Below, piece by piece: positions 52,432 through 61,883 of a stretch of 64,000 nt of DNA. Below the pieces are notes generated by a model. It saw only the letters and a program-made list of their open reading frames with translations. It searched no databases and had not been told where the DNA came from. Within the stretch, counting starts at the first letter, position 1. Every line of letters begins with the position of its first letter. Origin of the DNA: Deltaproteobacteria bacterium. Lineage in GTDB: Bacteria > Desulfobacterota > Desulfomonilia > Desulfomonilales > Desulfomonilaceae. The position numbers were made by a program, and so were the translations under genes. Location of the stretch: NCBI GenBank assembly GCA_016875095.1, contig VGSG01000010.1:18551-82550 (forward strand), written 5' to 3'.

Positions 52432-53604
52432 ATGGTGATAACTAAGCCCTTTAAGGTATTGGTTTGTCTAGCTCTTGTCGGAATGTTCGTCTCGGTTGGC
52501 GCTGCGTGGGGCTATAATGCCGTTCGAGTGACGGCAAGTCCGGGGGTGCAGGCGGATGCCCTTTCCGCCGATACCGCGCTGGACCCGGTAGCCTCGCAAA
52601 GAAAGGGCTCGTACAAGCAAACAGCTCCGACTCGACACGACCGAACCCAGGCTTCTCGGTACGCTCGATCAGCTCCTCGAACTCACACTCCGCCGTCTTG
52701 GGTCCCGATGCCTGCCTATCCCCCAGGGCAGCATGCTCCTTGTCCCCCTGCTCTCGGTTACGCTAGGCCTGCGGCGAGCCCCTTTGGGTCGCTGGCGGGG
52801 CTTTTCACCATTCCCGGCTTTCCCTTTAGCCGGCTGTCGTGCAATGCGTATCTGCCCCGTCCCAACGCCAAACAGTTCCATTTCGCCGCTCGATTGTGGT
52901 ACGCGAAGCTTGACGGAACCACCGAAGTGTTCGGCACCGTGCCGGGTGTGGGGGTTCCGGGGACAGAGCTGGACCTGAATCGGGATCTGGGTCTGGGCAC
53001 GTACAACTATATCGCGGAGTACGAGGGCCTGTATCAGATCAGGTGCAACTGGGGGATCCGGTTCAATTTCATGCCGATCGTGTACGACGAGATCAACAAC
53101 GTGAAAACACCGCTCGGGTTCTGGTGGGGGGGGGCCTTCTATCCGTTTGGGGCCCAGATCAACACCAAATGGAATCGAAACATCTATAACTGGGAGCTGG
53201 TCTATTCCTGGTTCAATCAGAAGCATGCGGTCTCGACGATCTTTGCGGGATACCGGCTCTATGACGACCGGCTCTCTATCAGCAGCACGCCGTTCTTCCT
53301 TACCCGCACGAGGAGCCGGACCTTCGGCCTTGCCTCGGCGGGCGCAAGTCTGGAGAAGATCGTGAGCAGCCTGGGCGGTGGAGGAGTCGCATCAATCCAC
53401 TGTAAGTTCTCGCTCCAGTTCCTCGAAGGATACTTCGGCTGGGATGGTCAGGGCACAGGAAGGATATCGGTCCCGTTCAATTGCGGGCGCTGGGGCTATC
53501 TCGAGGCCGGCTGGCGATGGATTTCCTTGGACCGCGGCGATCCCGCTTATACGGATAAAACAGCTCTGAACGGGCTCATTGGATCCATAGGCGTGATTTT
53601 CTGA
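52432..53604 (+). CDS. outer-membrane beta-barrel-type protein, paralog 1
   Basis: The ATG at 52432 follows GAGGAGGGAGGT. A signal peptide (LVCLALVGMFVSVGAAWG) precedes a Pro/Ser/Arg-rich linker of about 110 residues. A strand-rich domain with many aromatic and Gly residues follows (HFAARLWYAKLDG, YEGLYQIRCNWGIRFNF, YNWELVYSWFNQKHAV). The C-terminus is GVIF, with the terminal Phe usual for outer-membrane barrels. It shares the late motif FNCGRWGYLEAGWR with the gene at 58413 (LNCGRSGYMEGGYR). Function not recognised; a small porin or structural surface protein is possible. Confidence 0.75.
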   Translation: MVITKPFKVLVCLALVGMFVSVGAAWGYNAVRVTASPGVQADALSADTALDPVASQRKGSYKQTAPTRHDRTQASRYARSAPRTHTPPSWVPMPAYPPGQHAPCPPALGYARPAASPFGSLAGLFTIPGFPFSRLSCNAYLPRPNAKQFHFAARLWYAKLDGTTEVFGTVPGVGVPGTELDLNRDLGLGTYNYIAEYEGLYQIRCNWGIRFNFMPIVYDEINNVKTPLGFWWGGAFYPFGAQINTKWNRNIYNWELVYSWFNQKHAVSTIFAGYRLYDDRLSISSTPFFLTRTRSRTFGLASAGASLEKIVSSLGGGGVASIHCKFSLQFLEGYFGWDGQGTGRISVPFNCGRWGYLEAGWRWISLDRGDPAYTDKTALNGLIGSIGVIF

Positions 53605-53818
53605 TACGTGCGATGACACTTGTTTCGACGGCCCTTTGTGCGCCGATCGTTCAACAGGGAAAGGGTGTGAAAGGGGGAAGGGTGTCCTCGATTGAGACCG
53701 GAGGAACCGGCTCCGGCAGGGGGCTAACTCCTTCCAAAGGTTGAATGTCTGGCTGAAGGTATGGTGAACACGGAGCAATTTCGGTAACTCCCGCCTCCTT
53801 CGACGACACCCCAATTCA

Positions 53819-53848
53819 AGCCCGGCTTTACAGTCGGGCTCTTTTTTT
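53819..53848 (+). terminator. intrinsic terminator after paralog 1
   Basis: AGCCCG (53819-53824) pairs with CGGGCT (53835-53840), followed by CTTTTTTT. An outer CCCAATT (53810-53816) and AATTGGG (53849-53855) add a second arm. Located 214 bp after the stop, in a gap with no gene. Confidence 0.75.
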
Positions 53849-53856
53849 CAATTGGG

Positions 53857-53880
53857 ACCGAGACCGACTCGGTTCTTTTT
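53857..53880 (+). terminator. second tandem terminator hairpin
   Basis: ACCGAG (53857-53862), loop ACCGA, CTCGGT (53868-53873), then TCTTTTT. It follows the previous terminator directly, giving tandem hairpins in the 427-bp region before mdh. No gene was seen in this region. Confidence 0.6.
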
Positions 53881-54031
53881 CAGTCGCCGAAATGGTATGT
53901 GTGAACTCAATAGAAGCAGCTTTCCGCTCGTCGGACATGGACTCGCGGTCACGAGGCGAAGTCTGAGTTTCCGGCCGGCGATTTGAGGGCAAGTTCCTCA
54001 GGATCTCTGAGATGCAATGGAGGAGGGAGTG

Positions 54032-54967
54032 ATGGCCAGAAAGAAGATCACCGTGGTCGGGGCGGGAAACGTCGGAGCGTCCGTCGTCGCGTACGCTTCA
54101 GCCCAGGAACTGGGCGATGTGGCGCTTGTGGATATACTGGAGGGAGTCCCGCAAGGTAAGGGACTGGACATGTTCCAAGCCACGCCCGTGCTTGGTGTGG
54201 ATACGAGGGTGACCGGAGCAAATGAGTATGACGCGACCGCAGGCAGCGACATCATCATCATCACTGCGGGGATTCCCCGCAAACCGGGAATGAGCCGGTC
54301 CGACCTCCTGAACACCAACGTGAAGATAGTGGGTGAAGTGGCCCAAAAAGCCGCCAAGTTATCTCCCGACTCGATCATGATCATCATATCCAATCCTCTG
54401 GACGCTATGGTCTATACCGCATGGAAGAAATCGGGGTTCCCCCCGAAGCGGATCATGGGTATGGCCGGGGTGCTGGACACAGCCCGCTTTAGAACCTTCA
54501 TCGCGGACGAAATCCAAATCTCGGTGGAAGATGTCCACGCGCTGGTCCTGGGCGGACACGGCGATACCATGGTGCCACTCACTCGATACTGTTTTGTGGG
54601 AGGCATCCCCGTATCGCATTTTATTCCCGGCCCCAGACTCGAAGAGATCGTGCAAAGAACTCGAGACGGCGGCGCGGAAATCGTGGGCCTACTCAAGACC
54701 GGCAGCGCGTTCTCCGCGCCGGCGGCCTCCGCGGTGCAAATGGCCAAATCGATCCTCCTGGACAAGAAGAGACTGCTCCCCGTAGCCGCGCACCTGGACG
54801 GCGAGTATGGTGAAAAAGGGATCTTCGTGGGCGTTCCGGCAATCCTGGGAGCCGGCGGCGTCGAGAAGGTGATCGAGGTGGAACTCATCGCGGAGGAAAA
54901 GGCCGCGTTCGCGAAGTCAGTGGCCGCCGTGCGGGAACTCATGGCCGAGGTTGACAAACTGCTCTAG
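54032..54967 (+). CDS. mdh: malate dehydrogenase (LDH-like type)
   Basis: 311 residues from the ATG at 54032 (GGAGGGAG just before). NAD fold GAGNVGAS at the N-terminus, substrate-binding Arg in [14 protein letters not shown] (the position that favours malate), GVLDTARFR and the catalytic His in [10 protein letters not shown]. It interconverts malate and oxaloacetate with NAD. The upstream region holds tandem terminators, so it is its own unit, possibly with miaB 36 bp downstream. Confidence 0.95.
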   Translation: MARKKITVVGAGNVGASVVAYASAQELGDVALVDILEGVPQGKGLDMFQATPVLGVDTRVTGANEYDATAGSDIIIITAGIPRKPGMSRSDLLNTNVKIVGEVAQKAAKLSPDSIMIIISNPLDAMVYTAWKKSGFPPKRIMGMAGVLDTARFRTFIADEIQISVEDVHALVLGGHGDTMVPLTRYCFVGGIPVSHFIPGPRLEEIVQRTRDGGAEIVGLLKTGSAFSAPAASAVQMAKSILLDKKRLLPVAAHLDGEYGEKGIFVGVPAILGAGGVEKVIEVELIAEEKAAFAKSVAAVRELMAEVDKLL

Positions 54968-55003
54968 GCGCGGACCAAAAGAATTGTTTGAAGGTTTCAA
55001 AGG

Positions 55004-56326
55004 GTGTCGAACGGAAATTTCTACATAGAGACTTACGGCTGCCAGATGAATGAACACGATTCCGAGAAAATGGCAGCGGCGCTGAAACGGATGGGGTTGA
55101 CTCCCGTCCCCACGCCTGAGGCCGCGGACGTTGTGTTAATCAACACATGCTCGATCAGGGAGAAGGCGGAACACAAGGTTTACAGCGCTCTGGGGAAACT
55201 CAAACCGCTCAAGAAGAAGAATCCTCTCATGATCACGGTGGTCGCGGGATGCGTCGCGCAGCAAAGACGCGCGGATCTGTTGAAAAAGGTCGGCCATCTC
55301 GACGCGGTCGTGGGCGCCCATCAGATTTCCGAACTGCCATCCATTATCCGGCGTGTAAGAAAGACCAAAGAACGAATCGACGCGACGCAATTCACGAGCC
55401 GCGTGGAGAGCCTTCATTTGAACGCGCCCGGTTTGGGCCCGAGCCGTGTCTGGTCGTACGTCACGGTCATGCAGGGGTGCTCCAATTTCTGCGCGTACTG
55501 CGTAGTGCCTTTCACCAGAGGCCCGGAACAGAGTCGGCCTTCTGAAGAGGTCATCAGGGACGTGCGCGGTCTGGTGAACAAAGGGCGCCGAGAAGTGACG
55601 CTCCTGGGTCAAAACGTGAACGCGTACGGCCGCGATCTGGGTAATGGGACCAATTTCCCGCGTCTCTTACAAGAACTGGACCGGATCGAAGGCTTAGCCA
55701 GGATTCGATTTACCACGTCTCACCCCAAGGACTTCGGAACTGACCTCGCCCGGGCCATGGCGGATTTGCCGTCCTTATGCGAGCACATACACTTGCCCCT
55801 CCAGAGCGGCTCCGATCGGGTGTTGAAGGCCATGGGCCGTGGATACACCCTTGCCGAATACACGGCCAAAGTGGAGATGCTGCGACAAATGATCCCGAAA
55901 GTGGCCATCACCGCGGACATGATCGTGGGCTTTCCCGGAGAGTCAGACGAGGACTTTGAACAGACCCTGTCCGCATTGGAACGGATTCGTTACGACCAGA
56001 TCTTCTCCTTCAAGTTCTCGCCCCGCGCGGGGACACGGGCCCAAAACCTCCCCGATCAAATCCCCGATGAGATAAAGGCCGCGCGGCTGAAGCAAGTGCA
56101 CGCAATTCAGGACCGAATCACGCTGGACTACCACAGGGCCTCTGAAGGCGTGATCGAAGAAACGCTCATCGAAGGAATCAAGGAAGGATCGGGGCAGCCG
56201 TACGGTCGGACGCGTACGAACAAGATCGTGAACCTGGATGGTTCCAATTGCGCGGCGCCGGGGGAACTCATCCCCGTCAAAATCACCAAGGGGCTGAAAC
56301 ACTCGCTGGTCGGCGAGAGGGTGTAA
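55004..56326 (+). CDS. miaB: tRNA-2-methylthio-N6-dimethylallyladenosine synthase
   Basis: 440 residues. The N-terminal UPF0004 domain has YGCQMNEHDSE, NTCSIREKAEHKV and AGCVAQ (three Cys for an auxiliary 4Fe-4S cluster). The radical-SAM Cys are in GCSNFCAYCVVPFTRG. A TRAM domain follows at the C-terminus. It methylthiolates A37 of tRNAs reading U-starting codons. The start is GTG at 55004 with AAAGG close by. The length and signature favour MiaB over MtaB or RimO. Confidence 0.94.
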   Translation: MSNGNFYIETYGCQMNEHDSEKMAAALKRMGLTPVPTPEAADVVLINTCSIREKAEHKVYSALGKLKPLKKKNPLMITVVAGCVAQQRRADLLKKVGHLDAVVGAHQISELPSIIRRVRKTKERIDATQFTSRVESLHLNAPGLGPSRVWSYVTVMQGCSNFCAYCVVPFTRGPEQSRPSEEVIRDVRGLVNKGRREVTLLGQNVNAYGRDLGNGTNFPRLLQELDRIEGLARIRFTTSHPKDFGTDLARAMADLPSLCEHIHLPLQSGSDRVLKAMGRGYTLAEYTAKVEMLRQMIPKVAITADMIVGFPGESDEDFEQTLSALERIRYDQIFSFKFSPRAGTRAQNLPDQIPDEIKAARLKQVHAIQDRITLDYHRASEGVIEETLIEGIKEGSGQPYGRTRTNKIVNLDGSNCAAPGELIPVKITKGLKHSLVGERV

Positions 56327-56429
56327 GCTTTACCTCGCGAGTGAAGCCTCTGGGACCTGCCTCACCTTCTACCAACTCCCATAGCCGACAACCTAGAACG
56401 AATCACGAAAGGCATAGGCTTCGGCCCAT

Positions 56430-57947
56430 TCACCATAGCTCTACCTGGGCCTCCAGGATATCCCCGATGATCTTCTCGCCATAATCAACGAAACCGGCGC
56501 CATTCTTAGCGCTGTTCACAATCACGGCAAAAACCAGCGTCCGCCCTTTGCGGGAGAGCCCATACCCCGCGAGCGCGTTCACCCCGCGCAGATTCCCTGT
56601 TTTCGCCCGGATCCTCCGTTTCAGCGGGCTATCTGTAAATTTCTCCCTCAGCGTGCCGTCCACGCCCGAAACTCCGAGTGACGCAATCAGCTCCGAGTTA
56701 AAGGAGAACTGGCGCGCGGAGTTCAGGAGCACGCGCACCAACGCGGACGCGCTCAAGCGATTCCGACGAGAGAGGCCGCTTGCTTCGCTCAAGGTGAAGC
56801 AGGATTCCTTCACACCGATGGCCAGGAGGTGATCCCGGATCACCTGCAGTCCCTTTTCCCGCGTTCCCGGGGGGCCGTGGACCTGCGCGCCCATTGCCAT
56901 GGCCATCTGCTCGGCCATGAAATTATTGCTGAACTTGTTGAGCCAATACACAACGATGCTCAGCGGCCACGAACTGAACTGGACCAATGACTCCGCGTTT
57001 GAAGGAACCCGTCCCGGGGCCACTTGACCCGCGACCCTCACCCCCTCACGGAGCAGGAATTCCTTGAAGACCGCGCCTGTGTAGAGCGCAGGTCTGGAAA
57101 CATTGACGTAATGCCCCTTCATGGTCGCGTTCGTCCCGATCGTGCCTTTTACATGAATCAACTCCCGGCCCCGTTCTATGTCCTTCTTGGTGACCACCAG
57201 GTTCGCCGGGCTCTTTCCTTGGACTGTGCGCACTTCCGCCTTAAGCGACGCGTATTCGCTGGTCGGATCAATGCTCACAAACGCGGCTTCGCCCGCCCTG
57301 CGCCCAGGGTCCACTACAATCTTCACTGAATTGAAGTTGAGCGAGAGCGCGCCGTACGGCGCGTGGTACGACCGGTGCGTGAGGCCCTGTTGCTCGTCCA
57401 GTGGCGGGCTCGGGTGAAAATAGGAATCGTCCACCACAATGGCGCCCCGCACCTCCCGCAGCCCCCGATCCACCACCTGCCGGGTAAGAGCGAAAAGCTG
57501 CTCGCTCACCAGGTACGGATCGCCCCCTCCCCTGAGGTAGATGTTTCCCACCGAAGATCCTTTGACACCATCCGCCAAGACCTCGGTGATAAAGGTAAAA
57601 TCGGGATGAAGGCTGCTCAGCGCGGCTGAAGCGGTGGCAACCTTGAGGGCGGACGCGGGCACAAGGGCTAAATCGGGACCCTCCTCAGCCACTATCCTCC
57701 CCGTCTCCATGTCGGCGACCTGGATGGAAATGCTGAAATCCGGAGGCAGGTGGCGCTTGATTATTGCTTTGAGCCTCTGATTCAGAACGGGCGCGTCCGC
57801 GGACAAGACCGGCCCCACCCCGGAGAGGCACAGGACCCAAGCCATAGCCAGCCCCACCGGAAACCTCACGGTCCCGAGGCGCGAGCAGACCATCGCTCGC
57901 GAAGCCCTCCGAGCATTCTCGAAACGAGCCATGATAACACGCTTCAA
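56430..57947 (-). CDS. dacB: D-alanyl-D-alanine carboxypeptidase/endopeptidase (PBP4/DacB type)
   Basis: 505 residues with a signal peptide (VGLAMAWVLCLSGVGPVLSA). Penicillin-binding motifs: SxxK in VPASALKVATAS, SxN in KFSNNFMAEQ and KTG in RAKTGNLRG. A large inserted domain between the first two motifs is typical of class C PBP4. It trims or cuts peptidoglycan cross-links in the periplasm. TTG at 57947 (AAAGGG seven bases before) or ATG at 57932 may be the start. A putative promoter lies at 58062-58090. Confidence 0.93.
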   Translation of the reverse strand: MKRVIMARFENARRASRAMVCSRLGTVRFPVGLAMAWVLCLSGVGPVLSADAPVLNQRLKAIIKRHLPPDFSISIQVADMETGRIVAEEGPDLALVPASALKVATASAALSSLHPDFTFITEVLADGVKGSSVGNIYLRGGGDPYLVSEQLFALTRQVVDRGLREVRGAIVVDDSYFHPSPPLDEQQGLTHRSYHAPYGALSLNFNSVKIVVDPGRRAGEAAFVSIDPTSEYASLKAEVRTVQGKSPANLVVTKKDIERGRELIHVKGTIGTNATMKGHYVNVSRPALYTGAVFKEFLLREGVRVAGQVAPGRVPSNAESLVQFSSWPLSIVVYWLNKFSNNFMAEQMAMAMGAQVHGPPGTREKGLQVIRDHLLAIGVKESCFTLSEASGLSRRNRLSASALVRVLLNSARQFSFNSELIASLGVSGVDGTLREKFTDSPLKRRIRAKTGNLRGVNALAGYGLSRKGRTLVFAVIVNSAKNGAGFVDYGEKIIGDILEAQVELW

Positions 57948-58061
57948 GATGAGACCCTTTCACATTGATATTTCGCCAGTTTCTACCAAGCCAAGCTCGT
58001 CGGGATCTCCTCAGGGTGGCCCGATAGGGGGCTGGTTTGCCCTGCGTTATCAAGGGGATAA

Positions 58062-58090
58062 CCGATAGCCGATTCCGGACCGGGTGTCAA
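58062..58090 (-). promoter_or_regulatory. putative sigma-70 promoter of dacB
   Basis: On the minus strand TTGACA (58090-58085), 17 bp, TATCGG (58067-58062), about 115 bp before the dacB start. The -35 is perfect, the -10 weak. Confidence 0.4.
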
Positions 58091-58309
58091 GCGAGGATAT
58101 AAGGCGTGACCTAGTTCTGTAAAGGGCCCCAAAGCATCCGGCGTTCACCGTTGTCGGCGCGCGAGCGCGCTGGCCAAAAAACTGAGTCTGGGAGCCGGTT
58201 GTCGAGGAGGTTGGAGAGGTCCGGGGGGCGTCCGGCGGAGGTTCCCTCAAAATTGGATGATTCGGCAATAATATTACATTATTAGACAAGTCTCGCTAGT
58301 CATTTCTAG

Positions 58310-58348
58310 AAAAAATGAACAACTAATTGAAAAACAGGTTCATTTTTT
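58310..58348. repeat. 11-bp inverted repeat just upstream of the paralog 2 promoter
   Basis: AAAAAATGAAC (58310-58320) and GTTCATTTTTT (58338-58348) are perfect complements separated by 17 bp and end two bases before the TTGACA box. It may be an operator, or a bidirectional terminator-like hairpin. A further AATAAT/ATTATT inverted repeat (58267-58283) lies upstream. The 465-bp gap 57948-58412 has no gene that I can see. Confidence 0.5.
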
Positions 58349-58350
58349 TC

Positions 58351-58379
58351 TTGACAATGATCCGGTTCCGTTATTAATG
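58351..58379 (+). promoter_or_regulatory. putative promoter of the second beta-barrel protein gene
   Basis: TTGACA (58351-58356) with ATTAAT (58373-58378, 16-bp spacer) or TTAATG (58374-58379, 17-bp spacer), about 34 bp before the ATG at 58413. The earlier in-frame ATG at 58377 falls on the -10 box, which supports the later start. Confidence 0.55.
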
Positions 58380-58412
58380 CAATCGCCAACATTTCGAGCT
58401 GGGAGGAAGGGT

Positions 58413-59492
58413 ATGTTGAGAAGTATACCTACTACGCCATTGGTATGTCTCGTCGTTTCCTTATCAATTGTCTGGGCAGGCCCTTCCTGGGCCCAAACCC
58501 CCGACGAATCCCTCGAAGTCTTGCTCAAACCGGGCAAGGCAGCTACACCCGCGCCTATCAAGCACAAGGGGAAAACCGGTGTCACTAGAAGGGCGCCTCA
58601 AGTCACCGTGCTCGCGCCTGCGCCTCCGCCTCCACCTCCTCTCTTGATGCCTCCGCCGCCACCGGGCATCACCAAGGTGAAGCCGCAAGCTGTTCCTGTT
58701 CCCTGTTTCTTCGGGCCCAAGTGTCTCGTGAACCATCCTCAGCAGGGGCAGTGGGAGATGAGCGCGCAGGTCTTCTGGGCTCGGGTTCGGGGCACCATCG
58801 CGTACCCACGGAATCCATGGTGGGGGTTTGTGGGTTGGGGCTGGACCAATGAGGCTGACTTGACCGATGACATCGGGGCTCCCAAGAGCACGACTCTAAC
58901 CCAGTTTTCGGCGCGATATCAATTCAGGCCGAACTGGGGTGTCCGGTACGTCGGCATGTGGGACCAGATGACCGGCGAGGGTAATCCATCGCAGCAATTC
59001 TACTTTGGTAGCCAATGGTTCCTGATCACGCCGGGCTGGCCCTTGAACGCCTCGTGGGATCATGGCTATCACCGAGTAGGGCTGATCTACGACGCGGTGA
59101 GAACCTGCTCCACCGTGCTCAGCGTGTTTGCCGACTGGGTCCATACGGACGACAAGATCAACGTGGGTTGCACCACGTGTGGGTGGTGGAGCCAAACCTT
59201 CAGTAAAGGGGGCGATTCCGCCATGGTCGGCCTTGAGATCAAAAAGTGTTTCAACACGCTCCCGAACTTTGGAACCTTCTCATGCGACTTCAAAGGCGGC
59301 TTCATCTTCCTGGATGATGTGCAAGGCTGGGACATCCAGGTGGGCACGCGGTACACCATCCCGCTCAATTGCGGCCGCTCCGGGTACATGGAAGGCGGCT
59401 ATCGGTTCGTGGACTACAAGAAGTCGGAAGCCAACTTGATCTGGGAAAATGCATTCGAGGGCGGCTTCCTCGAATTCGGATTTATCTTCTGA
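58413..59492 (+). CDS. outer-membrane beta-barrel-type protein, paralog 2
   Basis: GGAGGAAGGG precedes the ATG at 58413. Signal peptide (LVCLVVSLSIVWAGPSWA), then a Pro-rich linker including a run of seven Pro, then a barrel-like domain rich in Trp, Tyr and Gly (GQWEMSAQVFWARVRG, FSARYQFRPNWGVRYVGMW). The C-terminus ends FGFIF. Related to the protein at 52432 by organisation and by the late LNCGRSGYMEGGYR motif. Five Cys are scattered in the mature domain, unusual for a barrel. 359 residues; function not recognised. Confidence 0.72.
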   Translation: MLRSIPTTPLVCLVVSLSIVWAGPSWAQTPDESLEVLLKPGKAATPAPIKHKGKTGVTRRAPQVTVLAPAPPPPPPLLMPPPPPGITKVKPQAVPVPCFFGPKCLVNHPQQGQWEMSAQVFWARVRGTIAYPRNPWWGFVGWGWTNEADLTDDIGAPKSTTLTQFSARYQFRPNWGVRYVGMWDQMTGEGNPSQQFYFGSQWFLITPGWPLNASWDHGYHRVGLIYDAVRTCSTVLSVFADWVHTDDKINVGCTTCGWWSQTFSKGGDSAMVGLEIKKCFNTLPNFGTFSCDFKGGFIFLDDVQGWDIQVGTRYTIPLNCGRSGYMEGGYRFVDYKKSEANLIWENAFEGGFLEFGFIF

Positions 59493-59645
59493 TGATTGCC
59501 CTTTCGTAGGGCCGGTGGACGTGAGACCCAAGGGACGTCGCCGCCTCCGGAGCTCATCCGGTATCCGGACCCTGCTCCCTCCAAGGCGCCGACCGAACCG
59601 AGGATAGGGGGACCTCGCTCATCGAACCGGCTATGCGTTTTCCTT

Positions 59646-59702
59646 GCCCGACCGTCCGATCAAGTCTCCCAGCTCGGACTAGACGGTCGGGCTCTTTTTT
59701 TT
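59646..59702 (+). terminator. intrinsic terminator after paralog 2
   Basis: An 11-bp perfect stem GCCCGACCGTC (59646-59656) with GACGGTCGGGC (59682-59692), a nested GTCCGA/TCGGAC pair in the loop, then TCTTTTTTTT. Also lies just beyond the convergent gltX stop, but the T-run is on the plus strand only. Confidence 0.85.
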
Positions 59703-59706
59703 CCGG

Positions 59707-61224
59707 TCATCCGCACACGGCAATCATCCGATCGACCTGTTTGAGCCGGTTCACAACCCGTTCCTTGCCGATGGCTTCGAGCATTTCAAAGAGAGGCGGC
59801 CCCACCGCGCTGCCGGAAACCGTTGTCCTGCATCCGTTTATGATCAATCCCGCCGAAACATTGAGCTCCGCGGCGAAGGAGCGGATTGTCTCCTCCGTTG
59901 ATGTTTTGTCGAAGGATGACAATTCTTGGAAGCGAGGCGCGAGTTGGCTCATGTACGCGTGGGTGTGAGCGTCCTTGCAGAGGTTTCTTTGCACGGCCTT
60001 TGGGTCTACCCTGAATTCATCCGCGAAAAAGAATCTTCCCGTAGTGGAGAAATCCTCAAGTGTGTGAAAACGAGCCCGCATCAACTCAACCGCATCACGG
60101 AGCCACTGCCTCTCGTTGTGATCGTAAGAGTCTTTCCAGAGCCCTGTGCGCTGGAGTTCCTCTTTCACGCACGGGAGTAGCTCGTCCAACGGCAGGGTGC
60201 GCAGGTAATGCGCGTTGAAGTGGATCAGCTTGGGGTCGGTCCAGTTCTTGGGGTCCCCGGGCACGTAGTTGAAGATCGCATTGGCCCGGTTGATTCGTGA
60301 GAGATCGAACGCCTCGATAAGCTCTTCTCTCGTGAAGAATTCCCGAGCGTCTCCGGACGACCAGCCCAACAGGGCCATGAAGTTGCACAAAGCCCAGGGG
60401 AGCACTCCCCTGGCGCGGTAATAGGCGATGGTCACCACTTCGCCATGTCGTCTCTTGGAAAGTTTGGTTTTCTTGCTGTCCAAGGTGAGGGGCATGTGCG
60501 CGAACGTGGGCGGGGCCCAGCCCAGGGCCTCGTATATGAGCGCTTGTTTCGGCGTGTTCGCGAGCCCATCGGCCCCTCGTATCACGTGAGTGATCCGGTC
60601 CAGTCGATCGTCCACCGCGTTACTCAGAAGGTACAGGGGCCTGCCGTCGGACCGGAGAACCACAAAGTCTTCAATGTCCAGGCAACGCTTTTCTTGTCTG
60701 CCGAAGACTATATCCTCGAAGACCACCGTGGCCCCGGGATCACGAGGGACCGCGAAGCGCACCACGAAGGGGACGCGACCCGCGATCTTGGCCTCCACTT
60801 CGTCCTTGGAGAGCTTGCGGCACCGTCCGTCGTACATGAACGCGACTTTTCTGGCTTCAGCTTCCTGGCGCTGTTGCTCCAGTTCCTCCTTCGTGCAGAA
60901 GCAGCGGTACGCGTGGCCGGTTTCCAGGAGTTCTTGAGCCGCATCCACGTGCTGGTCTAGGTTCGCGCTCTGAAGGAAGGGGCCTTCATCCCAATCGAGA
61001 CCGAGCCATGTGAGCCCGTCCAAGATCTCTTGAACCGAGTCTTCTGTGGAGCGCTCCACATCCGTGTCCTCAATCCTGAGAATGAAGACTCCGTTGGTTT
61101 TCCTTGCCCACAGCCAGTTGTACAGAGCGGTGCGTGCTCCCCCAAGGTGGAGGTAGCCGGTGGGAGAAGGGGCAAAGCGCACTCGTACCCGCCTCGAGGT
61201 GTCGATAGGGTTCTTTGGGGTCAT
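59707..61224 (-). CDS. gltX: glutamyl-tRNA synthetase
   Basis: 505 residues. The HIGH motif appears as HLGG in PSPTGYLHLGGARTALYN, the KMSKS motif as KTKLSKRRHGE, and a zinc-type Cys pattern is in YRCFCTKEELE and DGRCRKLS. It charges tRNA-Glu (and possibly tRNA-Gln in organisms with GatCAB). It lies 26 bp downstream of the metallo-hydrolase gene. Confidence 0.96.
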   Translation of the reverse strand: MTPKNPIDTSRRVRVRFAPSPTGYLHLGGARTALYNWLWARKTNGVFILRIEDTDVERSTEDSVQEILDGLTWLGLDWDEGPFLQSANLDQHVDAAQELLETGHAYRCFCTKEELEQQRQEAEARKVAFMYDGRCRKLSKDEVEAKIAGRVPFVVRFAVPRDPGATVVFEDIVFGRQEKRCLDIEDFVVLRSDGRPLYLLSNAVDDRLDRITHVIRGADGLANTPKQALIYEALGWAPPTFAHMPLTLDSKKTKLSKRRHGEVVTIAYYRARGVLPWALCNFMALLGWSSGDAREFFTREELIEAFDLSRINRANAIFNYVPGDPKNWTDPKLIHFNAHYLRTLPLDELLPCVKEELQRTGLWKDSYDHNERQWLRDAVELMRARFHTLEDFSTTGRFFFADEFRVDPKAVQRNLCKDAHTHAYMSQLAPRFQELSSFDKTSTEETIRSFAAELNVSAGLIINGCRTTVSGSAVGPPLFEMLEAIGKERVVNRLKQVDRMIAVCG

Positions 61225-61250
61225 TGCTCTCGCATCAGCGGCCCGGCGGT

Positions 61251-61883
61251 TTACGCTGAGGGATCCAGTATCACCACCGGCGTCTTTGTCGATTTGCGGA
61301 ATGATTCGCGATCGTCAAGCGTCCCCACAATGTCACCGCAATGCATGGGAACCGCCACTTTGGGTGAAATCTTGTTTGCCGCTTCCGCGGCCTGGGGGAC
61401 CGTCATGGTATAGGTCCCGCCGACGGGGATAAGGGCAACGTCGGCTTTGACGTTTTCCATTTCGGGAATCACGTCGGTGTCACCGCAGTGGTAGATCCTG
61501 AAACCGTCCACTGTGACGATGAACCCTATCCATTTGTTTCCCTTGGGATGGAAGGCTTTATCCGTGTTGTACGCGGGGACCGCCTCCACGGTCACGTCTC
61601 CGACGCTATGGCTCTCTCCCGGCGCGATTTGCTTGAACGCGTCACCGAACCCGGCCCTGCAATCCGCTGGGCCGATGATCACAGTGGTGGGCTTGCGGAT
61701 CTTTGCCACGTCCTCTTCTGAAAGGTGGTCGTAATGGCTGTGGGTGATGCAGATCACATCCGCGGGCGCCGCCTTCTTGAGTTTCCAGGGATCGATGTAC
61801 ACCACCGACTTGGCGCCGTCGATTCTGAAGCTCGCGTGACCCAGCCACTTTATCTTGCTCTTAACGAACCCTTCTACGTCCAT
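61251..61883 (-). CDS. metallo-beta-lactamase-fold hydrolase (UPF0173/UlaG-like)
   Basis: 210 residues with the opening IKWLGHASFRIDG, the HxHxDH motif THSHYDHL near residue 50, and later metal-ligand motifs in VPAYNTDKAFHPKG, YHCGDTDVIPEM and PVGGTYTM. The family includes UlaG and the UPF0173 hydrolases of unknown substrate. GGAGGGGA sits before the ATG. Possibly co-transcribed with gltX. Confidence 0.9.
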   Translation of the reverse strand: MDVEGFVKSKIKWLGHASFRIDGAKSVVYIDPWKLKKAAPADVICITHSHYDHLSEEDVAKIRKPTTVIIGPADCRAGFGDAFKQIAPGESHSVGDVTVEAVPAYNTDKAFHPKGNKWIGFIVTVDGFRIYHCGDTDVIPEMENVKADVALIPVGGTYTMTVPQAAEAANKISPKVAVPMHCGDIVGTLDDRESFRKSTKTPVVILDPSA

